Position numbers and translations under genes: made by a program. Shown here piece by piece: positions 1-5,196 of a DNA stretch of 5,196 nucleotides (the first letter of the stretch is position 1; the number at the start of each line of letters is the position of its first letter). Origin of the DNA: Planctomycetota bacterium (GTDB lineage Bacteria > Planctomycetota > Phycisphaerae > Phycisphaerales > SM1A02); NCBI GenBank assembly GCA_027295365.1, contig JAPULD010000536.1, positions 1 through 5,196 of the forward strand. The letters are read 5' to 3'. The notes beneath the pieces are model-generated. The model saw nothing but the letters and a program-made list of their open reading frames with translations, was not told the DNA's origin and did not search any database.

Positions 1-198
1 CGGAGCTCGCCCCCCTCGCCGGGCTCACCGTCTTGCAATGGCTCAACCTCGGCCTGACCCGGGTGACGGAACTCGCCCCCCTCGCCGGGCTCACCGCCTT
101 GCAATGGCTCAACCTCGGCCAGACCCGGGTGACGGAGCTCGCCCCCCTCGCCGGGCTCACCGCCTTGCAAGAGCTTTACCTTTACCAGACACCCGTGG
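1..198 (+). repeat. 66-bp tandem coding repeats (LRR units)
   Basis: Three consecutive 66-bp units lie at 1-66, 67-132 and 133-198, each encoding one 22-residue LRR. Units 1 and 2 differ at only three positions (63 of 66 identical). Unit 3 matches unit 2 over its first 38 bases except for one base, then diverges. The identity extends to third codon positions, which points to recent duplication or gene conversion rather than selection on the protein alone. The array probably continues to the left of the window. Confidence 0.9.
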
Positions 199-278
199 CC
201 AGCGACGAAAACGAACTCAAGACGTTTCGGCAGGCACATCCGAAATGCAAAGTATTCATAGAAAACCCCGAGACCTAA
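1..278 (+). CDS. Leucine-rich-repeat protein, C-terminal fragment (5' end outside window)
   Basis: The reading frame is already open at the left edge (first full codon at base 3) and ends at TAA 276-278, so only about the last 91 residues are visible. They show 22-residue leucine-rich repeats of the form TELAPLAGLTALQWLNLGQT-RV: two full copies, then a third that diverges into a closing segment (ELYLYQTPVAS...) ending in a polar tail with one Cys and the sequence KVFIENPET. LRR solenoids generally bind other proteins. The partner, the cellular location and any N-terminal signal or enzymatic domain cannot be seen here. ATG 33 lies inside a repeat and is not a likely start. The stop lies 14 bp from the stop of the opposing moaC gene, so the two converge. 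The repeats are also near-identical at DNA level. Assignment as an LRR protein is firm; specific function is unknown. Confidence 0.85.
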   Translation, partial: ELAPLAGLTVLQWLNLGLTRVTELAPLAGLTALQWLNLGQTRVTELAPLAGLTALQELYLYQTPVASDENELKTFRQAHPKCKVFIENPET

Positions 279-292
279 TCGAACTTTCAGAC

Positions 293-754
293 CTATCGAG
301 CTTCCGCTTTTTCTTTCTTCACCAACCGAATCCCCTCGATGCGGAGGGCTTTGTCGATCGCCTTGGTCATGTCGTAGAGCGTCAGGGCCGCGATGCTGAC
401 TGCGGTGAGGGCTTCCATTTCCACGCCGGTCCGGGCGGTCAGGCTCGCACTCGCTTCGATTCGCAGTCGATCGGGTTCGACCCGCTCGAAATCCACGGTG
501 ACCTGATCGAGCGGCAACGTGTGGCACAACGGGATCAGTTCATCGCACTTCTTGGCGGCCATGATTCCCGCGAGCCTCGCCACCGCAAGGGCTTCACCCT
601 TGGGCAGATCGCCCTGGGTCAGACGATCCAGCGTCTCGGGCTTCGCATGAAAGAACCCTTCGGCGATCGCCTTGCGTTTCATGGGTGGCTTGTCGCCCAC
701 ATCCACCATGTGCGCCTGGCCTTGCTCATCAATATGTGTCAATTCATCTGCCAT
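293..754 (-). CDS. moaC: Cyclic pyranopterin monophosphate synthase MoaC
   Basis: MoaC works with the radical-SAM enzyme MoaA in the first step of molybdenum-cofactor synthesis, converting the GTP-derived 3',8-cyclo intermediate to cyclic pyranopterin monophosphate in the cytoplasm. The 153-residue product has the family's usual length and aligns along its whole length with my recollection of E. coli MoaC. It has the N-terminal LTHID...AHMVDV block, PKGEALAVARLAGI (Lys52, matching catalytic Lys51 of E. coli), the DELIPLCH motif near 71-78, TGVEMEALTAVSIAALT near 109-125 and YDMTKA with Asp128 and Lys131. ATG 754 is chosen because MADELTHID aligns with the E. coli start and GGTGA lies just upstream. 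An in-frame GTG at 760 would add two residues and overlap the preceding stop as GTGA. A longer in-frame reading back to 859 is unconserved and overlaps the upstream gene. It is the second gene of a pair with the amidohydrolase. No other moa or mob gene is in the window. Confidence 0.96.
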   Translation of the reverse strand: MADELTHIDEQGQAHMVDVGDKPPMKRKAIAEGFFHAKPETLDRLTQGDLPKGEALAVARLAGIMAAKKCDELIPLCHTLPLDQVTVDFERVEPDRLRIEASASLTARTGVEMEALTAVSIAALTLYDMTKAIDKALRIEGIRLVKKEKAEAR

Positions 755-760
755 GTTCAC
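755..760 (-). promoter_or_regulatory. Stop/ribosome-binding junction coupling the amidohydrolase gene and moaC
   Basis: Read on the minus strand the junction is CGGTGAACATG. The TGA stop of the amidohydrolase (759-757) is the end of GGTGA, which can pair with the 16S anti-Shine-Dalgarno, and the moaC ATG starts two bases later. The same bases contain GTGA, so a GTG start for moaC would overlap the stop by four bases. Either way, moaC translation is likely to depend on ribosomes finishing the upstream gene. Confidence 0.6.
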
Positions 761-2304
761 CGAGCATCGTACACGACCTCGCCACTTGAAACTGTCAAAA
801 TGACCTTGCCGGCCGCATCGGGTTGTCCCAGCTTCCGGGGGTCCCAATCGGCAGGCCAAACATCCGTATCGAGCATGATCAGATCACCGGTCCAGCCCTC
901 CTTGAGCATCCCGGTCCGATCGAGTCCCAGGGCACGAGCCGCATCCGAGGTGTAGGCCTTGAGTGATTCCTCGATCGTGATGTTGTGTTGGGGAGTGAAC
1001 ACTTCGCCATCCAGCGTAATCCCGCTTGCAGCGGTACGAATCCCCAGCAACGGATCGACGCCAACGACGGGCCAGTCCGAGCCAAAGACCAGAATCGCCC
1101 CCGCATCGAGAAGCCCTTTGAAGGCGAAGAAGCCGTCAAGCCTATGTTGCCCCAGGCGACGGGTCACATACCGGGCGTCATCGGCCTTGTGCAAGGGCTG
1201 CATGCTTGCCACGAGCCCCTGGAAACGTGTGATATCGTCACGTGCAAGTTGCTGGGCGTGTTCAACACGCAGGGGTTTCGTTCGATCCAGCCCCTCGAAG
1301 GCATTCAACACAAGTCGTGCCGCTTCATCGCCGATCGCGTGCACCGAAGGCGAAAAGCCTGCCTCGACGACCAATCTCGCCCACGCATCAAGGTGCCCAT
1401 CCTTCGTGAGTTCCACCAGCAAGCCCCGATTGCCGGGATCGTCCGCGTAGTCTTCAAACAGCTTCGCCGTACGCGAACCAAGGGTGCCATCGGTGAAGGC
1501 CTTGAAACCGATGATCGAGAGCCGATCAGTGTGGTCAAAGGCCCTGGCATATGTCAGGTCGAGAGGCCACTGGCGATCCATCAACGTCACGCACACCCGC
1601 AGCGTCAGTTCGTCACGAATCGGAAGGAACACGTCATCAAGGTCGTGCGCATCTTCCATGCTCATGACCGTTGTGACGCCAAATTCGTGGTAGTGCCTCA
1701 TGGCAGCGCGCAGCGCTTCCTGCTTGCGCTCGATGGTGAGTTTGGGGATGATCGGGTTGACCAGTTCCCACGCCGCGGCTTCGACCATCAAACCCGTGGG
1801 GTTCCCCTGCCCATCGCGAATGATCCGTCCCCCTTCCGGGTCATGGCTCGTGTCCAGCCTGCGCAGCACGACGTCGTTGACGAGCGAGGCATGGATGTCC
1901 ATTCGACGGCAGACCACGGGACGATCTCCCGCCCCGGCCAGCCACGACTTGTCGGGTGGTTCCCGTCCCGACCAGTTCTCCTCGGACCAGCCTCCGGCAA
2001 TCAGCCACGCATCCTCCGGCAGTTCGGCATGTCTTCGTTGGATCGCGTTCTCGAACTCTTCTCGACTCGTGACTCCCGAAAGGTCCAACTCACCCAGCGA
2101 CAACCCACCCATCAGGAGGTGGGTATGAGCGTCAATGAAACCGGGCAAGACCACTCGTCCCCCTGCATCGATGACCCGGGCCTCGCCATCGAGGCGATCA
2201 TGAGTCAGAATGTCGCCGCCCCGGATCGTAAGGCACCTGGCCCTTGGTACCTCCGGATCACCCGTCCAAATAAGGGCGTTGTCGAGATGCAGGGATCCAT
2301 TCAT
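757..2304 (-). CDS. YtcJ-type metal-dependent amidohydrolase
   Basis: The 515-residue product belongs to the amidohydrolase superfamily (Amidohydro_3, YtcJ/N-substituted-formamide-deformylase group), which hydrolyses C-N bonds with active-site metal. Visible motifs in order: an N-terminal beta-sandwich stretch with DAGGRVVLPGFIDAHTHL (metal-binding H60 and H62), FKAFTDGTLGSRTA (K268 at the position typical of the bridging lysine), VHAIGDEA (H322), VEHAQ (H349), a GLVASMQPLH block and GSDWPV (D410, the usual catalytic/metal Asp). The C-terminal part returns to the beta-sandwich (GDLIMLD...). All expected metal ligands appear intact, so it should be active. No signal peptide is seen, so it is probably cytoplasmic. 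ATG 2304 is preferred because MNGSLHLDNALIWTGD begins the conserved domain; the open frame runs back to 2364 but those 20 residues look like noise. No strong Shine-Dalgarno site precedes it. It is the first gene of a likely two-gene operon with moaC, 2 bp apart. The substrate cannot be told from sequence. Confidence 0.93.
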   Translation of the reverse strand: MNGSLHLDNALIWTGDPEVPRARCLTIRGGDILTHDRLDGEARVIDAGGRVVLPGFIDAHTHLLMGGLSLGELDLSGVTSREEFENAIQRRHAELPEDAWLIAGGWSEENWSGREPPDKSWLAGAGDRPVVCRRMDIHASLVNDVVLRRLDTSHDPEGGRIIRDGQGNPTGLMVEAAAWELVNPIIPKLTIERKQEALRAAMRHYHEFGVTTVMSMEDAHDLDDVFLPIRDELTLRVCVTLMDRQWPLDLTYARAFDHTDRLSIIGFKAFTDGTLGSRTAKLFEDYADDPGNRGLLVELTKDGHLDAWARLVVEAGFSPSVHAIGDEAARLVLNAFEGLDRTKPLRVEHAQQLARDDITRFQGLVASMQPLHKADDARYVTRRLGQHRLDGFFAFKGLLDAGAILVFGSDWPVVGVDPLLGIRTAASGITLDGEVFTPQHNITIEESLKAYTSDAARALGLDRTGMLKEGWTGDLIMLDTDVWPADWDPRKLGQPDAAGKVILTVSSGEVVYDAR

Positions 2305-2384
2305 TGAAGGCCAGTGTAGCGAACCGCCTTGACGAGATTTGGTGCATACGATCGCTCGTCCCACTTACACGAGGCTTGAATTCC
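2305..2384. promoter_or_regulatory. Divergent intergenic region (amidohydrolase-moaC operon / lipoprotein gene)
   Basis: This 80-bp gap separates the start of the minus-strand amidohydrolase gene from the start of the plus-strand lipoprotein gene, so promoters for both directions should lie here or just inside the flanking genes. Plus-strand elements include TTGACG at 2329-2334 and TACGAT at 2347-2352, but their 12-bp spacing is too short for a standard sigma70 promoter. On the minus strand TACACT (2319-2314) is a weak -10-like box close to the start codon. No clear operator dyad is seen. The regulatory role is inferred from gene orientation, not from a convincing motif. Confidence 0.4.
2371..2374 (+). 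promoter_or_regulatory. Ribosome-binding site of the lipoprotein gene
   Basis: GAGG lies 10 bases before ATG 2385. It supports that start over the longer open frame beginning at ATG 2304, which has no such site, would overlap the divergent gene's start codon, and would bury the lipoprotein signal sequence internally. Confidence 0.6.
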
Positions 2385-3035
2385 ATGAAGCAGTTGATGA
2401 CAACCATGAGCATTTCCATCCTGGCTTGTTTATTGGTGGCCGGATGTTCAGAGGGCTTGCCAGAAGGCGAAAACAAGGAGCCCAATCCAACTGCATTTGC
2501 GCCGGCTCTTCCCACTACGACCAGTCCGAGTCCCATTGCCTCGATGGCAACACCCCCTCAAGCGAAGGAAGATGATCTTTCCGTGCTTGCAGTGGTTGGC
2601 CTGAAGGCTCCGATGCCCGAAACGTGGATGGCCGTTCCAATTGAATCTTCCATGCAGAATGTTCGATTCCAGGTGCCAGGCCCTGAAGGCTCCGATCCGG
2701 CCTACCTGACCGTCTTCCACTTTCCAGGCACGGGCGGAAGCGCCGACGCCAATATAATTCGTTGGGCAGGCCAATTCCGTACCGATGAGGGTGGTCCGGT
2801 GGAGCCGATCATCGATCAGTTCGAATCCAACGGACTTCCCGTGACTCTGGTTGAGTTGCAGGGCACGTATCAGGGCATGGGAATGCCTGCTCCAGCTCCG
2901 AATCAGCTCTTCCTTTCCGGGATCGTCGATGCTCCGGTTGGTCGGGTGTTCATCCGACTCGTGGGGCCCGCGGAAACCGTGGAAGCGAACCGTGAGGCGT
3001 ACATGAAGCTCTTGCATGAGATTACAGCCAGCTAA
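2385..3035 (+). CDS. Putative lipoprotein of unknown function
   Basis: The 216-residue product starts with a typical lipoprotein signal: MKQLMTTMSISILACLLVAGC, with lipobox V18-A19-G20-C21, so Cys21 should be lipidated after signal peptidase II cleavage. Ser22 at +2 favours outer-membrane sorting if E. coli rules apply. Residues 22-66 form a Pro/Thr/Ser/Ala-rich, probably disordered tether. Residues 67-216 look like one compact domain, with PETWMAVPIESSMQNVRFQVPG, then AYLTVFHFPGTGGSADANIIRWAGQF, and a later stretch with FLSGIVDAPVGRVFIRLVGP. I do not recognise a characterised family and see no catalytic motif; small predicted lipoproteins of this general style are familiar from planctomycetes. 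The next gene, 146 bp downstream on the same strand, encodes an exported thioredoxin-like protein. Both are probably envelope proteins but need not share a pathway. Confidence is high that it is a lipoprotein gene, none on function. Confidence 0.85.
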   Translation: MKQLMTTMSISILACLLVAGCSEGLPEGENKEPNPTAFAPALPTTTSPSPIASMATPPQAKEDDLSVLAVVGLKAPMPETWMAVPIESSMQNVRFQVPGPEGSDPAYLTVFHFPGTGGSADANIIRWAGQFRTDEGGPVEPIIDQFESNGLPVTLVELQGTYQGMGMPAPAPNQLFLSGIVDAPVGRVFIRLVGPAETVEANREAYMKLLHEITAS

Positions 3036-3181
3036 ACTGGCCGATAATTCGAAGAAGGCGATTTCTAGCGAATAAACAAGGGGTTTGTCAGGTCGGATCC
3101 TTGGATAAGTTTCATATGATGTCACTATGAAGTGATCTCGATGATCGATCCGAACAGGATTCCTGAAAGGTGAACTGGCCC
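3036..3181 (+). promoter_or_regulatory. Intergenic region upstream of the double-thioredoxin gene
   Basis: This 146-bp gap is long enough for its own promoter. A good -10-like box, TATGAT, sits at 3115-3120, and TTGTCA (3085-3090) resembles a -35 box, but the 24-bp spacing between them is too long. A small dyad, TCACT (3122-3126) and AGTGA (3131-3135) around ATGA, falls just after the -10-like box where an operator could sit. These are suggestive only. The downstream gene may be transcribed separately or by read-through from the lipoprotein gene. Confidence 0.3.
3168..3173 (+). promoter_or_regulatory. Ribosome-binding site of the double-thioredoxin gene
   Basis: AGGTGA is a strong match to the anti-Shine-Dalgarno core and ends 8 bases before ATG 3182. 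It decides that start over the in-frame GTG at 3170, which lies inside the site itself. Confidence 0.7.
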
Positions 3182-4450
<1,269 letters not shown>

Positions 4451-4456
<6 letters not shown>

Positions 4457-4472
4457 TTCTGGAGGATCATGA
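4451..4472. repeat. Inverted repeat spanning two convergent stop codons
   Basis: TCATGAT (4451-4457) and its exact reverse complement ATCATGA (4466-4472) flank an 8-base spacer. The TGA of the double-thioredoxin gene (4454-4456) lies in the left arm and the TGA of the opposing membrane-protein gene (complement of 4467-4469) in the right arm. The stem is AT-rich with no T-run, so it is at best a weak bidirectional terminator. It could also simply reflect the two genes ending in the same Ser-stop codons (TCA TGA). Confidence 0.5.
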
Positions 4473-4919
4473 TCCACTAAAGATGAAGGTCATGCCCATT
4501 GCAAGTCCGACCAGGATGAACAATGGAAGATTACCACCTGCAAAGGCGACCAATCCGACCAATCCGGCATCCGACCAACTACGAATCGACAATCGTCCCT
4601 TGACCAGCGTGATCGTAAAGAACAACGCCAGAAATACCGAGGAGACGGCGATCAGAATGCTCCAGGAATAATGGAATTCCAACAGCGTGCAGCCATAACT
4701 GGCGACCCAGCACACGACGAAAATGATGACATTGCGAATCGCGATATCCGTTCCCACTTTGCGGGCCAGTGATCCCGGGAGTTCGATGGCCGTGAACAGT
4801 TTGGCCCCTTCCTGCAGAAAATACGGAAAGAGCATCCGCAACAGAAAGATGATGAGGGGTGAAAGGATCACCGGTGCGACAAGAAGACTGATTTTCAAGA
4901 CCACGAAAAAGACCCCCAT
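4467..4919 (-). CDS. Small multi-pass membrane protein of unknown function
   Basis: From ATG 4919 the product has 150 residues. An in-frame GTG at 4937, immediately preceded by a TAA stop, would give 156; neither start has a strong Shine-Dalgarno site, so the start is uncertain. The protein is strongly hydrophobic, with membrane-spanning candidates at about 4-27, 63-82, 85-106 and 117-147 (the last long enough for two short helices). A polar stretch with charged residues (QEGAKLFTAIELPGSLARKVGTD) lies between the first and second, and KGRLSIRSWSD between the third and fourth, giving positive loops. I recognise no family and see no catalytic or transport motif. The opposite-strand reading is less plausible as protein, whereas this frame has a clean membrane-protein pattern, which supports a real gene. 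It converges on the double-thioredoxin gene, 10 bp apart. Its promoter should lie in the region to the right, which carries a hairpin and tandem repeats. Confidence 0.7.
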   Translation of the reverse strand: MGVFFVVLKISLLVAPVILSPLIIFLLRMLFPYFLQEGAKLFTAIELPGSLARKVGTDIAIRNVIIFVVCWVASYGCTLLEFHYSWSILIAVSSVFLALFFTITLVKGRLSIRSWSDAGLVGLVAFAGGNLPLFILVGLAMGMTFIFSGS

Positions 4920-5051
4920 TGCCACTTGGTACCACACTTAGTACTTGTTGAAGGCAGTTGCCTAATCACCCACATGAAGCCTGTTCCCCTACGATTCATT
5001 CAGCCACCCCTGACTCTGTATCTGGTCACCCTTGCAAAGACATTTGTTCAG

Positions 5052-5074
5052 AAACAATGCTATCAGCATTGTTT
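5052..5074. repeat. Perfect hairpin, 9-bp stem and 5-base loop
   Basis: AAACAATGC at 5052-5060 is followed by the loop TATCA and then by the exact reverse complement GCATTGTTT at 5066-5074. The stem has only three G-C pairs, and its 3' arm ends in TTT on both strands without a longer T-run. It could be a weak terminator for a minus-strand gene ending near 5167, an operator, or an mRNA leader structure for the membrane-protein gene. The structure is certain; the role is not. Confidence 0.6.
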
Positions 5075-5103
5075 ATCGGTGTCGAGCTTGCAAACACTTG
5101 TGG

Positions 5104-5160
5104 TCGATTTCCAGTGGAAAGCTCGATTTCCAGTGGAAAGTTCGATTTTCAATTCAAAAT
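5104..5160. repeat. Three tandem 19-bp repeats with dyad-symmetric cores
   Basis: Units lie at 5104-5122, 5123-5141 and 5142-5160. The first two read TCGATTTCCAGTGGAAAG plus C or T, differing only in that last base. The third matches the second at 14 of 19 positions. Units 1 and 2 each contain the perfect palindrome TTTCCAGTGGAAA (centres at 5114 and 5133). The diverged third keeps symmetry through different bases, with ATTTT and AAAAT arms around AATT (centre near 5152). The centres are therefore about 19 bp apart, close to two helical turns, which is the layout expected for a multi-site operator, though an interspersed or decaying repeat is equally possible. Confidence 0.7.
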
Positions 5161-5166
5161 AAACTA

Positions 5167-5196
5167 CTACCAGCCATAGCGCTCCTCGGTCCAGGG
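5167..5196 (-). CDS. Possible C-terminal end of a gene entering from the right
   Basis: Read on the minus strand from the right edge, one frame gives PWTEERYGW followed by TAG at 5169-5167. Base composition becomes GC-richer exactly in this stretch compared with the AT-rich repeats next to it, as expected at a gene boundary. Nine residues are too few to identify a family or to prove coding, and another frame stays open further left, into the repeats. If real, the gene would be co-directional with the membrane-protein gene, with the hairpin at 5052-5074 in its 3' region. Confidence 0.25.
   Translation of the reverse strand, partial: PWTEERYGW

Larger units (their letters stand above)
4938..5166. 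other. AT-richer noncoding region with hairpin and tandem repeats
   Basis: I find no convincing gene here. Short open frames on the plus strand (about 4926-5162 and 4958-5179) have no ribosome-binding site or recognisable domain and translate across the DNA repeats in two different frames. The stretch includes an 8-bp direct repeat CTTGCAAA (5031-5038 and 5087-5094) around a perfect hairpin, followed by three 19-bp tandem units. Being upstream of the minus-strand membrane-protein gene, it is the natural place for that gene's promoter, but no clear -35/-10 pair stands out. Confidence 0.5.

Noticed and set aside
755..859. N-terminal extension of moaC to an ATG at 859
   Set aside because: The 35 extra residues overlap the amidohydrolase C-terminus, are Arg/Gly/Cys-rich and have no counterpart in MoaC proteins.
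38..955. 305-codon plus-strand open frame
   Set aside because: It reads the LRR repeats out of frame and then runs antisense to moaC and the amidohydrolase; its product is Arg/Pro/His-rich with no domain.
985..2307. 440-codon plus-strand open frame
   Set aside because: It lies entirely antisense to the amidohydrolase gene, has no recognisable domain and a Gln/Arg/His-rich composition typical of antisense frames of GC-biased genes. The minus-strand frame has a full set of conserved amidohydrolase motifs.
2305..2364. N-terminal extension of the amidohydrolase to an ATG at 2364
   Set aside because: The 20 extra residues resemble no targeting signal and precede a start that aligns well with the beginning of the conserved domain.
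3047..3073. Possible terminator after the lipoprotein gene (ATTCG ... CGAAT)
   Set aside because: The stem is only five base pairs with a 17-base interior containing at most a further three-pair stem, and no T-run follows; too weak to call.
3085..3120. Sigma70 promoter TTGTCA / TATGAT
   Set aside because: The individual boxes are good, but 24 bp between them is well outside the usual 16-18, so it is mentioned only as a possible -10 within the intergenic entry.
2448..3125. 225-codon minus-strand open frame
   Set aside because: It is antisense to the lipoprotein gene, which has a proper signal sequence, lipobox and ribosome-binding site on the plus strand.
5104..5160. CRISPR-like array
   Set aside because: The units are directly adjacent with no spacers, only three in number, and no cas gene is present.

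Overview
The window looks like a piece of a moderately GC-rich bacterial chromosome, most plausibly from a planctomycete or another PVC-group bacterium. This is an inference from gene style: a leucine-rich-repeat protein with near-identical 22-residue units, a secreted protein with two TlpA/ResA-type thioredoxin domains, a lipoprotein with a Pro/Thr/Ser-rich tether, and loosely packed genes with weak or variable Shine-Dalgarno sites. There is no rRNA or other marker gene to settle the taxonomy.

Layout, left to right. Bases 1-278 are the 3' end of a plus-strand leucine-rich-repeat gene. It converges, with only 14 bp between the stop codons, on a minus-strand pair that fills 293-2304. That pair is an upstream YtcJ-type metal-dependent amidohydrolase (2304 down to 757) and a downstream moaC (754 down to 293). 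The two are so tightly joined that the amidohydrolase stop codon forms part of the moaC ribosome-binding region, so they are almost certainly one transcript. An 80-bp divergent gap follows. Then come two plus-strand genes for envelope proteins: an unrecognised 216-residue lipoprotein (2385-3035) and, after 146 bp, a 424-residue exported protein with two thioredoxin-like domains (3182-4456). That gene converges tail to tail, 10 bp apart, with a minus-strand gene for a small multi-pass membrane protein (stop at 4467, start at 4919 or 4937). The last 260 bp are AT-richer and hold no convincing complete gene. They carry a perfect 9-bp-stem hairpin (5052-5074), three tandem 19-bp units containing dyad-symmetric cores (5104-5160), and possibly the last ten codons of a minus-strand gene entering from the right.

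Functionally, moaC is a housekeeping molybdenum-cofactor gene, and the amidohydrolase is a hydrolase of unknown substrate. The lipoprotein and the double-thioredoxin protein probably both work in the cell envelope, the latter as a thiol-disulfide oxidoreductase. Nothing in the window ties these into a single recognisable pathway, and I see no defence, mobile-element, CRISPR or secondary-metabolism system. The observations most worth a second look are the tandem dyad repeats near the right end, the moaC/amidohydrolase coupling and the two different CxxC sites in one secreted protein.
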